A stretch of 64,000 bases of DNA from Marvania coccoides (GCA_963854735.1 OY978101.1:1240001-1304000), one strand, 5' to 3'; positions 10,555 through 22,618 are shown, numbered from the stretch's first letter. Notes: generated by a model not told the origin, from the sequence alone. A program made the numbers and translations.

Positions 10555-11799
10555 ATGCTGGCACAGGCGCCCGAGGAGCGGCTCCCTCCGCAGGCCGGCC
10601 CCTTGACCGTTCCAACCCTTCCTGCACCAACAAACACTCATCTCCCTCTCACCAGCGACAACACACCCGCGCTGCCGTTCGGCCAGCGGTTCCCCCTCAC
10701 CGCGGGCTTTGCCGCGTCCTCCATCTCCGTCGCCACCGCCGTGTTTCTCACCAACGGCATCGACGTCGTTAAAGTGAGGCAGCAGCTGGCTGGCTCTGGC
10801 AGCGCCAACATGCTGTCCACGGGCGTCGCGCTTGTGAAGAACGAAGGCGCGATGTCGCTGTACCGCGGCGTCACCCCCGCCATCATGCGAGGGATGCTGT
10901 ATGGAGGTAAGATCTAGATTGGCGTGCCGACACCCACGGAGGAGTTTGAAATTTCCCCACGTTTCAAGGCCAAGCTGCTCTTTAAACGTCCATTCTCCCT
11001 CTCAAGCCACTCTCGTAACGCCCCCTCAATTCGCACCACTTCTCAACCACTTTCAATTGTCATTAATAGCGCCAGCAAATTATTTTAACACACAAAACTT
11101 CTCCCGTACATTTTTTTTCACCTCGATTTCACCACCCTCTCACCCCATTCCCCTCCCCATTCTACCCCCAATCACACAGGCCTCCGCATTGGGCTGTACT
11201 CCCCTATCAAACAGTCCCTCGTCACAGAGGAAGGCACCGAACCCGGGCTAGGCATCAAAATCGCGGCTGGAATGACCTCTGGCGCCATCGCCGCGGGCAT
11301 TTGTAACCCCACCGACCTCGTGAAGACCCGCATGCAGTCAGCAGGCGCCGGCGCCGCCTCCCGCGGCGCTCTGGCCATAACCTCGCAAGTGGTGAAGGAG
11401 GAAGGCGTGCGGGGGCTGTGGAAGGGCACCACGCCGTCCATGGCCCGCGCCGCGCTGCTCACCGCAGCGCAGTGCGCCACCTACGACGAGGTGAAGCTGT
11501 TTTTCACGCGGCACCTGGGATGGGAGGACGGAGTGCCGGTGCACCTCGCGACCAGCGGCGTGGCGGGGCTGGTGACCACCACCGTGACGGCGCCCGTGGA
11601 CATGATTAAAACGAATATGTTCGTGAACTCAGCGTACGCTGGCCCCTGGGACTGCGTGAAAGATATTTATCAGCGGATGGGCGTGAGAGGGCTGTTCAAG
11701 GGGTGGGGCGCGAATTGGGCGCGCCAGGGGCCGATGACGACGCTGGTGTTCTTGGTGAACGAGGCGCTGCGGCCGCGGCTGGGGCTGGGCTCGCTGTGA
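10555..11799 (+). CDS. Mitochondrial carrier (SLC25) of the UCP/dicarboxylate group
   Basis: Exons 10555-10906 and 11180-11799 join across a 273-bp GT-AG intron to give 323 residues. The protein has three tandem carrier repeats with signatures GIDVVKVRQQ, CNPTDLVKTRMQ and APVDMIKTNMF. The YGGLRIGLY segment at the exon junction is typical of uncoupling-protein-like and dicarboxylate/oxoglutarate carriers. It should exchange small anions across the inner mitochondrial membrane, but the substrate cannot be read from sequence. In the first signature the usual Pro that starts Px[DE]xx[KR] is Gly. The N-terminal roughly 40 residues are Pro-rich and not part of the carrier fold. Confidence 0.85.
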
Positions 11800-12083
11800 G
11801 CCACTGTCGCCGCCCAATTTTGAATTGAAATGAAACCTGTTTTTTCTCTTTTCCTTGAAGAATAGGAATAGATAAAACGACTAAAACTTAATTGAGTTTT
11901 GAATCACAGCATTGCTTTGTTTTACGTGTATATTCATTCATTTTTTAGTTGTTTGATATCTCTTGACGCCTTGTGCTAAAATCGTGACCCAATTTAATTG
12001 ATTTTACATTACAGACAAAATACCGAATAGATTTCGCCATCACCGGTGCAGCACGCATATCAAAGCCAGCTTTGCACACAAAA

Positions 12084-12768
12084 ATGCTGCGAACATCACA
12101 AGCAATCGCAAGAACTGTGCTGGACGCGCTCTACATCGCTCCTTCCATACGGCAAACGTGTCTACCGCCAATTTTGAACACCTTGCCCCGGCGGCTCAGC
12201 TCCTCCGTGCCTGAGGGCGGCTCTGAGGCTTCAGACGACGAACTCATCCCCGCCCCGCCACCTCTCCGCCCCGTGAACACCTCGTACAGGACCCCCACCG
12301 AAACCTTGTGGCCTGCCACCAAGCATCAAGAAAAATGTACGTTACTAACTAATTTATAAGCATCTGATTCATTTAGCAGCAAACGTTTTCCGATTATCAT
12401 TTCCACTTTTCTTCTTCTCCTCATCCATGCATGCAGTCGCTGGGCGGGTGCACCGCGCGCTCACGGCAGTGCTCGCCAAGGATGCCACGTTCCGAGACGA
12501 GTTGATTGAGGAGCTGGGAGTTACGATCAAAGACATTCGAGTATCTCCCGACCACGCCAAGGCCTTCATTCTGTGGGACAGCTACAACGGGCGAGCTGCA
12601 GCGGCAGCAGGGGCGCTGCGGCGGTCGACGCCGCGGCTGCGGGCGATGGTGGCCCGCGCAATGGCGGCGAAAAATGTCCCCCGGTTGGAATTTCGACACG
12701 ATCGAGCAACGGCAGAGCAGGCAGAGCTGGACCGAATTTTCCAGCGGCTCAGCGAGGAGGACAGGTAG
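12084..12768 (+). CDS. rbfA: Ribosome-binding factor A, organellar
   Basis: Exon 1 (12084-12336) and exon 2 (12437-12768) join in phase 1 across a GT-AG intron, giving about 194 residues. Exon 2 carries the RbfA KH-like domain: GRVHRALTAVLA, then LIEELGVTIKDIRVSPDHAKAF, then NVPRLEFRHDRATAEQAEL and a C-terminal DRIFQRL. RbfA binds the small ribosomal subunit and helps mature its rRNA. The roughly 80-residue N-terminal extension is basic and Ser-rich (MLRTSQAIARTVL...RRLSSS), consistent with import into mitochondria or plastid. I cannot tell which. An in-frame ATG at 12072 could add four residues. Confidence 0.85.
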
Positions 12769-13332
12769 AAGTTAGGGTGGTGTTGGGAGAGATAGTGGCA
12801 ATGTTACAAGAGGAGTGATTTTTCAGCTCCCTTCCCCGAGGAGCTCTAAAATGAAGAATAAGGAAATGAATTCGTGATTGGAATTTAAAGCGGCGAGAGG
12901 ACTATACTATTCAATTGTTTGCAAACGCCCTAAGATCGTCCTTATTTTTACCGAGGAAAAAAAATGAAAACCCCCAAAAGACGATCCAGCGCAGCACAAA
13001 ATAACACATACACAAAAAAAAAAAAAAAACATACACAAAAAAAATAAAAACATACACAAAAATAGCACTGGAGGGCGAGGGAAAAAACAGGGAGAACGAA
13101 AATTTAGTTTATAGTTTATGAAACTGGCAGTATAGAAGAGTACACTGGGAAAAGATTGGGAGGAAAAACACAGTTTTGAAAATGCAAAAAGAGCGGCGCA
13201 AAGGAATTATTGCCAAGAGAAATGCTGTCAAAGAAGAACAGGGAATTAGAAAACTCCCTATGCAAATTAGAAATTTAGAAAACTAGCTCAACTACACCGC
13301 CCCTGTGCGGTGCTATGTTATTATTCGTTCGT
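12769..13332. other. Convergent AT-rich spacer with A-rich tract
   Basis: This lies between two convergent genes. At about 13003-13063 an A-rich stretch repeats ACATACACAAAAA three to four times. I see no gene or structured RNA. Confidence 0.5.
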
Positions 13333-14439
13333 TCATTGTGTTTTCTTGGCGCGCCAGCGAGCCAAAGCAGCTTGCTTGGCCCTCATGAAGCCCCCAAATA
13401 CCAGGAACACCATCCAGTAGAAGACAGGCATCCCCATGTAGAAGGCGAGTGCTTTGGTGCTGTAAAAATTGAGAAAGGGATAGATGAAGCGTCCGGTGCG
13501 AATGAAAAAAATGGTGCTCCATACGCCAAACAGGGCGATCCACATCGTCAACCACCCTTTGCCCCAGCGCGGCATCAGCGGCACGTCGTTCAGCGCCATG
13601 TCGCCCAGAATCATCACAGCGTTGCCGCCGTGCTGCAATAAAACCGCAAGCAGAGCTAGTGTTGGTTTATTGCAAGGAGGGGAAATCCCGGACAAATGAT
13701 TGGGGGCAGGTTTCTTTGACTGCAATTTGTGTGTTTTAACCGCATCCTCACCTGCATGTAGCTGCTGAAGCAGAACATGAGCTCCCGCCACTCCGCCACC
13801 TTTGCCGGGTCTGGGTCAGCCATCAGGACAGGCACCAGCAGCAGCCAAGTGATGCCATCGATGGAAATCGCCGCCTGAACGAAAGGCAGCGTCGTTATTT
13901 TTCAAGCAATTGTATTTTTTTTTCTTTTTTTCTTTTTCACACTACTCACCGGACACGCAACGTGGAAGATTGTGGCCGCCACTTTGTCCATCCACACCGC
14001 GGACAGCTCTTCGGCCCGGGCGGGCTCTGCGCGCGTCGCGTGCTGCAACGCCCTGATGTGCCGCAGCGTGGCCACGGCCGCGACAACAAAATATGCCGTC
14101 AGCAGCCACCAGTTCCATATCGTAAAGAAAGCGAAGAGGATGAAGCCGCGACGCATGAACTGGGGAACGCCTATTGCGAAACCCAGCGCCGCCATGGCCA
14201 CTCTGTAGGCCAGCAGCAGGTTGGGCGAGACGTGGCTTCCGCCGGCATGGTGAACCTCCAGCGCCCTGATCTCCTTAAATCTGCAATCCAAACAAGAGAG
14301 TTAAGGTTGGTAGGCTACTATTGGGGCGTTTGAGGGCTGTGGAAGCCCCTTGGAGGGCTTGTTCGCACCCTATCGCGATTAATGATAATCCCTCAACCAG
14401 GAAGAGGGTTTTAGCCAACAAGACCCCTATTGGAAGCAT
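13333..14439 (-). CDS. Multi-spanning membrane protein, AIG1/FAR-17a or Rolling-stone-like
   Basis: Exons 14280-13950, 13874-13752 and 13632-13333 join in phase 0 and end in a stop. A first exon at 14439-14369 (MLPIGVLLAKTLFLVEG...) fits the required phase 2 through a GTGCGA donor, but is tentative. The product is about 274 residues with roughly six hydrophobic segments, among them NLLLAYRVAMAALGFAIG, LFAFFTIWNWWLLTAYFVV, WLLLVPVLM and LAFYMGMPVFYWMVFLVFG. The FxTIWNWxL...YF pattern followed later by a HGGNAVMILGDM segment recalls the AIG1/FAR-17a and Rolling-stone families of endomembrane or plasma-membrane proteins. The match is at motif level only, and no biochemical role is inferred. Confidence 0.6.
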
Positions 14440-14719
14440 CGCGTTCTTCTTATTTTTAGAACATAGCTACAAGGTGAAAAAGTCCGAAGAAAATCGTGTG
14501 TTCACGAGGGAGATAATGCACGAAACTTTCGGAGGCAGGAAGAGTTCGCCAGGAAGGTGCTCACGGCTGCCAAGAAGACGTTTTCTGCTAATAAAAAGAC
14601 GTAGTCAACTATCATAATCTCCGCAGCAGTTGAAATATGCAACTCTTTCTGTTTTTTTTACAGGGCTGTATCTCTTGCACGTACTACCCCATCCACGCCA
14701 ACCTGTGAAGCACATGCCC

Positions 14720-16780
14720 TCACCCCAGGGGATTCAGGTCCCCAAAGAAGCTTGTCTGCCGCCCAGGGGGCGCTGTCCTGGGCGCCGCCTGCTGCCCTGC
14801 ATTCAACGACGTATTCCGGCGCATAGGGGTCCCTCCCACCGCCGCGCCTTCTCCGTCCAGAGAGAGAGGAAACGATGCAACCCGATCAGCGCTGGAAAGC
14901 TCCCGCCGGTGACGGGCGCTCGTAACAGCAGCAGCAGCAGCAGCAGCAGTGGATTCCGCCGCTGCCGCTTGCAGGGACTCAATCTCGCGGCGCAGTGCCG
15001 CAGTTTCGGCCTCCCCAGACGCGGCGTGGCGCTGCCAGGATGCCGCCTGCTTGCGCAGCTTGTCCATTTCCTTGGTGCTTTCTTCCAGCTGCTTCTCGTG
15101 CCGCTGCAGCTCTTCACGCAGCATGCCCACCTCCTTGTTGCGTTCCTATAACGATGTGCAAAGACAAAACGTGAATTATTATACTCGTTTGAAGCAATAA
15201 ACGAACAGGAGTGGGGGATACTGTGAAACAAAATTTGATGAAATTACCTCCAGCAGCTGTTCCATAACCTGGCAGTGCTCCTGCCACTGCGAAGCCCCCA
15301 GCTGCACCCCGTCCATCGCGCCCGCCAGCGCATCAGCAGACGAAGAAGCCCCTGCAGCAGCTGCCGGCGCCTCTGCTGCCCGAGAAACGCCAGCGCTGCT
15401 TCCAGGCCGTTCAACCCCCCCCCCACTGCTGGTCGCACCAGCAGAAGAAGGTCTGGCGGCGCTAGCAGCGGAACCGCTGCGGAAAGAGGTGGAAGAAGGA
15501 GGGCGAGAAGGATTGGAGGGCAGGCGAGAAGCCAACGCTGATGGTTTCCTGCCGTTTTGAGACACAGATGGCGGCTGCTGCGAGAGTAGGGACCTAGAAG
15601 GGACGGTGGCAGCCAAAAGATCCGGTTCTTCGTCCGCTGCCGCTGGTGGTGGTTGCGTTGCTGCCGACCCATAACTGGCAAAATTTGCCCACCCCACTTC
15701 CTCTTGTTGCTGCTGCTGTGGTGGCTGAGGAGAAGAAGCGCTGCCAGCCGCCACGGCGTCGAATTCGCTGCCCCAGGGGTCTGCAGCCGGCAGTGGCGGC
15801 AACGCCGCTCGTTGCGCCTGCACTGCCTGCTGCTGCTGCTGCTGCCTGACGGCAGTAGATTCCCTCCCACCAGTGCTCCTCCTCGCCCCAGTGGTCCCCA
15901 TCGTGGCGGCTCTCTGCGCCACTTCCGCTACGGTGATCCGCTGCTCCGGTTTTGTCGCCAAGCACGCTGTTATGAGGTCTCTCACGCCCTGGGGCCGCCC
16001 CTCAGGCAGCCGGAACTCGCCGTTCAAGATCTGCAGCTTGGCGTCGCCGTCAAAGGGCAGCCGGCCGTAGGCAATGAAGAAAAGGAGGCAGCCGAGAGAC
16101 CACACATCCACTGGCGTTCCTATGAACTCTCGAGCGTACAGGTCCCACAGCTCGGGCGCGCGGTAGGCGGGGGTGGTGTGCTTGCGGATGCGCTCCTCCT
16201 GGCGCGCAATTTCCGCCGCGGAGGAGTAAACTTTCTGGTCCCGGGAGGAAGAGCCAAAATCGCACAACACCCACCGCCCGTCGAGTGTGCGCAGCACGTT
16301 CTCAGCCTTGACGTCGCGGTGGGTCATGGCCGGGTCCAGCGCGTGCAGCGCCGCCACGGCGCGCGCCACAGGAAGAAAGATGGCCACCACATCGGCATCG
16401 CTCAAACTGGCCCCCCGCTCCGCCATGAAGCCGGCCAGCGTGCCCTGGCACAGGTCCAACAGCAGGAAGGCCTCGTTGGCGGCCATGGCGGAGGAGCGCA
16501 GCGTGAGGGTGTAGGGACAGTCGCCTAGGGCCTTCATAATTGCCGCCTCAGTCATGACGTCTAATTCAGCGTCAGGGTCGCCGCTGAGCATGAAATGCTT
16601 CAGAGCGTAGCTCCGCTGGGTGATGACGTCGACGGCGCGGTAGATGGTGGCGAATCCGCCCTCTCCCAGCACTGCCTCCACTTTGACAGTGCAGCCGGGG
16701 AGCTGCAGGGTGCGGCCGGAGAGGGGCCCCGTGGGCTCGCGCCGCTTGTTGCCGCCCCCCAGGTTTTTGAAAATGTTCAT
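14720..16780 (-). CDS. NAK-family Ser/Thr kinase (AAK1/GAK-like)
   Basis: Exons 16780-15248 and 15145-14720 join in phase 0, giving 652 residues. Residues about 25-290 form the kinase domain: LGEGGFATIYRAV (glycine loop), YALKHFM (catalytic Lys), THRDVKAENVL (catalytic loop), CDFGSS, and a long activation segment ending YRAPELWD. The LCDFGS sequence and the RKHTTPAYRAPE segment are typical of the AAK1/BIKE/GAK/Ark1 group, which phosphorylates clathrin-adaptor mu subunits and regulates endocytosis and actin. The middle is low-complexity (Gln, Ala, Ser). A coiled coil from exon 2 (LREELQRHEKQLEESTKEM...) precedes a short tail. It is divergent from the ataxin-10 gene, with 259 bp between the starts. 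Confidence 0.88.
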
Positions 16781-17039
16781 GGCGGGGAGGAAGGGGGTTG
16801 AAATATTGAATTTGATGAAAATTTGGGAGGGTCAATTTGAAATGAAAATCTTGAAAAATAAATCGAGTTCCCAGTCGCCTATGGCATCAAAAATAGCTTG
16901 AAACAGATGCACTCGATTTTAATAAAAATAAAACAATACAACGGGTGCACGCGTTTGGGAGGGAAGTGACAAACAAAGAATTTTGTGTTGGCAACATTAA
17001 ACAGAGCGATCGGGGCATTTAATAATTAATAAAAATACA

Positions 17040-18665
17040 ATGTTGGACAGAAATGAGATCGTGCGGCTGATGGACGCCAGCAGAGACCCTGACGAGCGGG
17101 ACACCTTGCTCCTCCCTCAATTGGACTCTGTACGTGCCACGGCCGTCGAGCTGCTGGAAGCCTGCTGCAGCGGCTCAGAGGACTCCCCCGAGACCGTGGA
17201 AGACCTCATCCAGGCGCTGCGCGTGCTGCGAAACGCTTGCGCTGGCGGCGAAGCCGCCAGCTCCGCATTGCTCGCGTGCGGCTCTGTGGACCTCCTGGCT
17301 GACGTGATCGACGCCCTGGGCGCGGGATCCGCCGCGCTCAATTGGGTGCTCCCCGCCATCGTGGCCCAGTTGGCTGCAAACCTGTGCAATGGCGGCGGCG
17401 GCGCCTGCTCTGCCGTCGTCTGGCACCGCCTTTTCCCGCTGCGCTTCGCGACCATGGCCCACGTGGACTCGCTGGCGGCTCAAGAGGCCACCGCGCTGGC
17501 CATCTTCACCTGCTGCCGCACCGTGGACGGCGCTGCGGCGGCGCTGGCGGGGCCCGACGGCGGTCCAGTTTTAATGGCGCTGCTGCAGTCGAACCAGCGC
17601 CTGGTAGCCCAAGAGCAGTGCAACAACGACCTGGCGCTCCTGCTAGGCTACCTCGTCTTCCAGCTGGACCTTCTTCAACCCACATTCGCCTCACTTTTGG
17701 GGCCTAGAGAAGAAGACGGCAGTGAAAATGCGGAAGTGGCGCTGCCCTTTGCCAAGGCGCATTCCCTGCTGCTGCAGGAGCTGGCTGCGGAGGCTCTGCA
17801 CGCGCCACCGTATACCCCCCCACCCATGAACGACTCCCCGACAGGGCAGAAGGAACAAGGGGCGGCGTCCAGTCAGTCTTCCATGTGCTTTGCGGTGGAC
17901 CTCATGCGGCAGCTGGCCGCGCGAGATTCTTGCGCAGTTGGAGCAGCTGAAGGCGTGGAGGGCGACGCCAAGGCGCAGCTGCTGCAGGATGTACTGCATT
18001 TGATGAGGGGCGTGGTGGCGAGGGACGACGATGGCCGGGGTCTAACGCATGCTAGAGAAAGTATAAAAGAAAGTGAAGGAGCAGCAGCAGCAGCGCGGTC
18101 TTTAGTGGAGGAACTGCAGGCGGCAGGGGGGGTGCTGGGCCTGCTGGGCATGCTGGCGGCGCTGGGCCCAGTTCAAAATCCCCGAAGACAGGAGCCGGCG
18201 CAGCCCATGGTGGAGCTTGCAGGGGCGTTGAAGGAAGAGGCGGAAAAGTACGCGGTGCAGCAGCCCTACCAAGGCTATCGCTCCGACATCTTGGCAGGTG
18301 ATTTTTTGTTTGTGTTTTTTTAATCATTTATTTGTCGATTAAAATTACACTTTACTTTCCCTGCTGCAGTTCTGGGCAACATGGCGCACAAGCGATCGGA
18401 GGTGCAGGCCGCCGTGGCTGCCTGCGGCGGTGTTGAGCTGGTCCTCGCGCAGTGTCAGGTGGACGACGCCTCACCTCTGTCGCGAGAGTGGGCGCTGTGG
18501 GCGGTGCGCAACCTGTGCGAGGGGAGCGAGGCGGCGAGGGATGCTATCAAAGAGCTCAAGGCGGTGGCGGCGGTTGACAGCGAAGAGCTGCAGAAGGCCG
18601 GGGTGAAGATCTCGCTGGATGAGGGGTCTGGCAAGCTGAGGGTGGAGAAGAGGGAGGAGGTGTGA
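17040..18665 (+). CDS. ATXN10: Ataxin-10 family armadillo-like protein
   Basis: Exons 17040-18297 and 18370-18665 join across a 72-bp GT-AG intron in phase 1, giving about 517 residues. The protein is alpha-helical with Leu/Ala-rich repeats. Its C-terminal part matches the ataxin-10 domain: YRSDILAVLGNMAHKRSEVQ, GGVELVLAQCQVDDASPLSR, then EWALWAVRNLCEGSEAARD. In other eukaryotes this family acts in cytokinesis and cell survival. In plants and algae the role is not established. An insertion of about 60 residues rich in Glu, Ser and Pro interrupts the repeats near 17800-17880. Confidence 0.85.
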
Positions 18666-18789
18666 TGTTGAAACACTCGCTGGAATGTTTTGGGTTGTAT
18701 AAAAAAACTGCACCCTAAAACCCACTCACTGGAATGTTTTGGCTGTATTTTTTTAATTCATTCTTCAACCGGTTTACAGGTTTTCAAAA

Positions 18790-18953
18790 GATGGTAACGT
18801 CTAATACAGAGGGGTACCCTAAAGAGACCCGCAAGGCGACGTGCCACCCCCCGCCACAGTGAGGCGGAGTGCCCCTTCCACCCGCCGGATCAACCTCAGT
18901 TCCTGGGGATGTACGGCATGCTAAAAGCTAGAAACAGCTCGTCGCCCACAGGT
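18790..18953 (+). repeat. Dispersed repeat family A, copy 1
   Basis: It aligns over about 160 bp with 61161-61327 in the same orientation. The blocks GCAAGGCGACGTGCCAC, CCCGCCACAGT and GATCAACCTCAG are near-identical, and both copies end at GTCGCCCACA. One frame gives similar peptides in both copies (CPFHPPDQPQFLGMYG and SPFYPWDQPQVLGAYG), so the family may derive from a coding element. Confidence 0.75.
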
Positions 18954-19227
18954 TATCCTCCTGCAAAAGAGGAGAAGCAGTTGCTCCTGCAGGGGCGTGA
19001 CCAGGGCCAGCAGCCAGGGCGAGAGGAGGCTTGCGTTGACCCTGCCGATCTGGGCGCGGCCACAGCCAGGTTCCCGATTTTTTTTTCATTTCGGGCGAAA
19101 GCGTCGAACGCGCCCGAAAATGAATAAAATGTGAAATGCGAATTCCGCCCGAATCTGCCCCCGAAATTTTGCCTTTCGGAGGTCATTTCGGGCGGGATTT
19201 CGGGGGGGTAAACATTCCGGCGGCCTT

Positions 19228-22140
19228 CACTCGCAGAACGGGGGGCGCTCATATGGCGCCAACTGAGCACCAATTCAAAACGAAGCCGAAAACTGGCGCT
19301 ACAAGGCTCGGGAGCAGTTGAAAACGCCTTGAAATGATGTTCTACGGTCCCTAGAGATGTTCTGCACCGATGGATCGCGAAAAGAACACCTCTGAAAATG
19401 GCATGTAATCTTGATGGGGGTGGGCTCCGGGCACCTCCATACGCGGTCTGATCGCGGCTAAATCGCGCTGTCAGCCTACTGACGCTCTTAATGGATGATC
19501 AGCAGTGGCGGCATTCTTCTGTCTGACCCCAGGCAAGTGAAATTAATGATTCTGTCGCTCGCTACGGCGGTGGTCATACATTTCAAACCTACGCTGGCTA
19601 GCTGCCTATTTGCCGCGCTCTGCAGACCATTACCCCGTTCATCTTCCACCTGTGAGGCGTTGGGTGCTCCAAACAGCCCATCCGGGGCCATCTTCAAGGG
19701 GCACGGCGGGGGTGGGTGCCGACACACCTACCTCTCTCTTCTGGAGTGCGGGCATGCCGGCGCTGTAATTTTTCCGCTTGTCGACATTGATATATTCCAT
19801 TTCAGGTCGCACGCATGTCTTACGAGCGAGTGTGCTGTTCATTTTGCAACAACCATATTTTCCAGCGGCGTTGTTCTCCATCTTCTTCTTTTGTTCGCTG
19901 TTATTCAGCCCTTCGTTGGCTGTCTCATCATTATGAGAATATACATTTCAATAATTGGGCACTTATTACACATTCAAGCCCCTCTGCCAGAGGTGCTCGG
20001 GTCTTTAACAAAATATTAATGTTTCCCAGGCATTGACAATGCAGTAGACTCGCGCCAGAACCACAATAATTTAGATTGAATATTGTGCAGCAGTACGGCA
20101 GTGTCTCTGATATAATAGTTGCTAATTTTTTTCAGAAATATCATCACAAGAATTTGAATACACAGGCGAGAAATCGGACAGAGAGTCTGCCATATTGATT
20201 TGGCACTACGTGAGACGGTTGTGATTTAAAACAGGCGAAAATCAGAGCCGAATTTAAGCAAAGTACGAATTTTCATGATTTCTTTTTCTTGGTGGTATGT
20301 AACAACCACTGCGCCGATCAGCAGCCATTTGCAATTATGTTCGGCAATTACAAACAGGTTAAATGCATTAATGCGCTGGATGCAACTGCGGCCTCGCACT
20401 TGAACGCCATCCTCGGCGTAACTGCTGATGTCATTTCTGCCCAAGCAATCGAATGGAAGCGCCGGATCGCGGGGAGCACCAGAGAGGAGGTGGAGTTCGT
20501 GCTGGTGCGGGACGGTTTCCAGCCCGGGTCCCTCCCGCGCGAGGCATTGCCTGTGGCCTCGACTGACGTCCTGGCCGAGGTCCTTGCTGCCTACTTCGCG
20601 GCGCACCCCACAGAGGACTTGGTGTGGACCTTAACATCACAACGCCAGCCCCAACAGCAGACCGCGCGGAGGTGAGCAAAACAAAAAAATCCAACTGACT
20701 GTTGACATGTTAAAAAAAAGTACAAATTTGTTGTACACGCCGCCACGGCTATTCATTCATCGCCTTCTCCACTGCCACTCAGGCCGCCGCCCCGGCAGTC
20801 TCCGGGAAGCCCGCCACGACGTTGTCCGGCAATGTGAAAATACTTGCTGTCATGTACCTCAACCGTTACTGGGCTCGAGTGACCGACAAGAACAGCCCCT
20901 ACTACGGTGCGTTCGCCCTGTCAGCCAGCGACATCCACCAGGACATCCGTGCGGCAGCGTGGGCACCGTCAACCGTTCGCATGGAAGGAAAAATCATGGT
21001 CCTTGCACAGTAGGAGAAAGTGAGCGCGTCCCTCCTAATGACGTACATCAAGGGGTACGTAATAGATTCACTGCATCACACCGCGAAACCAAAGTGCCTG
21101 GCCTAAACCATTTTTTTCTCTGCGTTTCAGCCACGCCCGCTCCGTGACAACGCGGTTCCCTCGCCCACCTGGTGTCCAACAGGTCAAGAACCCCATAAAG
21201 GCAGACTCTCCATACATGCGGCGCTTGCAAGCCGAAGCAGACACCTGGGAGTCGAAGTATGCCGCCTACCGCAGCGATCCCAAAAAGGGCCTTCCGAACG
21301 CCTGGAAAGCCGAGGAGGTACAAGAGACAATACAGTTAGGCGGCCAATTTCGCCATTCCCAGGTGCAGGCGTGTAATGTTTAACCAACGAATTGAACAAG
21401 ACATTTTCCTTACGAATTATTAAATTAATGAGGAACCACCGCCTGAAATCATCGCTGCAGGGCGGTGGGGTAGAAGACCGGGAGATCGCAGAAGAAGACG
21501 AGGAGGAGGCCCCACAGTCGCCGTCTTATGAGGCTGGGCCAAGCAACGCCCCCGCCAACTCCCGCCCCAGGTCCGAAGCTTGTTTCGGGGACATCCTCGC
21601 CCAGCTCAGCGCGGACCTAGACGCCAATCGCACCGCGGTCAGTTTTTTTGGCTGCTTGATGGTCTACCTCTTCGCCCCATATGTTTTTTTTTTTTTTTTC
21701 ATTAAGTGCTTTTTTCTTTTTACTTCCCTGTTTAATTTGTACAGACCCCCCTCAAGCCCACTGGGAATGCGCAGAAGGGTGCAACGAAGCGCAAGGCGGC
21801 AGTGACAGCAGACCCCGTGGCCAAGACGGGCACCAAGCGTGGCGCACCGGGGCGGCGCGGTGCAGGCGGCGCTGCTGGGGCGGCGAAGGAGCGAGCGGGG
21901 CTCCTCAGTGGTGTATTGTAGTGCATGCTTATCATATAACAACTGTTTCTGCTGCATATTTAGCTGTAACGCGTCCTTTTGACCACGCCAATATAGCACC
22001 TATACAGCACCTACACAGCACGTATACAGCATATATACAGCACCAATATAGCACCAACCATTTTTCATTGGCGGCACCTATATAGCGCCAACGGGATTGG
22101 CGCCATATGAGCGGCGGGGGCGCCCCCCGTTCTGCGAGTG
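19228..22140. mobile_element. CACTA-like transposable element, 2,913 bp, no transposase seen
   Basis: Terminal inverted repeats begin CACTCGCAGAACGGGGGGCG (19228) and end with its complement at 22140, so the outer bases are CACTC...GAGTG. The inverted repeat resumes inside as CTCATATGGCGCCAA on the left and its complement on the right, separated by an 8-bp indel. The trinucleotide CTT directly flanks both ends (19225-19227 and 22141-22143), as expected for the 3-bp target duplication of EnSpm/CACTA elements. The right subterminal region (21990-22110) carries about eight copies of a GGTGCTRTAT-like motif, another CACTA hallmark. No transposase domain is recognisable inside, so it is probably non-autonomous. 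It contains one intron-bearing gene. Confidence 0.75.
20338..21919 (+). CDS. Unrecognised multi-exon gene inside the CACTA-like element
   Basis: Coding-like segments lie at 20338-20671 (MFGNYKQVKCINALDATAAS...), about 20781-21008 (AAAPAVSGKPATTLSGNVK...), 21131-21317 (HARSVTTRFPRPPGVQQ...), 21462-21638 (an acidic EEDEEEAPQSPSYEAGPS segment) and 21745-21919 (TPLKPTGNAQKGATKRK...GRRGAGGAAG). Junctions three and four fit GT-AG introns in phase. I could not settle the first junction. The order globular, acidic, then a basic Gly/Lys/Arg tail suggests a nuclear, possibly DNA-binding protein, but no known domain is visible. The gene could be an element-encoded accessory protein or a captured host gene. 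Confidence 0.45.
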
Positions 22141-22618
22141 CTTTCAAACGTCAAGCAACCGTTCGTCATCGCGCTGAAGAAAAGTTACTAGGTATTAAGA
22201 TATTTGTAAGCACTGTCGAATGTTTCGCAATGCTTGCTGCAGACGTCTGTACGTCTCTTGTCGCCGCTCACAATGTTTTTAATTGAAATCGTTTCAATGG
22301 CAGACCCACTTTGAACTTAAAATTGCTTCAAACTATTTCAATATCGAAATTCATTGATGAGTGAGTAATATCTCGGCTCTGTTATTATTTTTTCAAATTT
22401 TTTGATCACATTTGTTTCTCAATTATTTTTGGTTGGCTCGGTGTCGCAGAGAATGCATTAAGAAAGAAGACAACACTGTGTTGAGCTATTTCAAAGAAGA
22501 GCAAAGAGCTTTCCTTGAGGCCATTCGTAGTTTTCACTGTTCCTGCCGCCACCGGCACCGTATTTCTCTCTTCGCCTTTAATTTTCTTCGTTTCATCCTT
22601 CCTAATACCAACAACAAA

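Noticed and set aside
15653..16528. A 291-codon open frame antisense to the NAK-family kinase
   Set aside because: The opposite strand has unmistakable kinase motifs in order. This frame is a compositional shadow.
22412..22618. In-frame N-terminal extension of the fucosyltransferase-like gene
   Set aside because: The added sequence is AT-rich with non-coding composition. The ATG at 22619 places a membrane anchor near the N-terminus, as expected for a Golgi enzyme.
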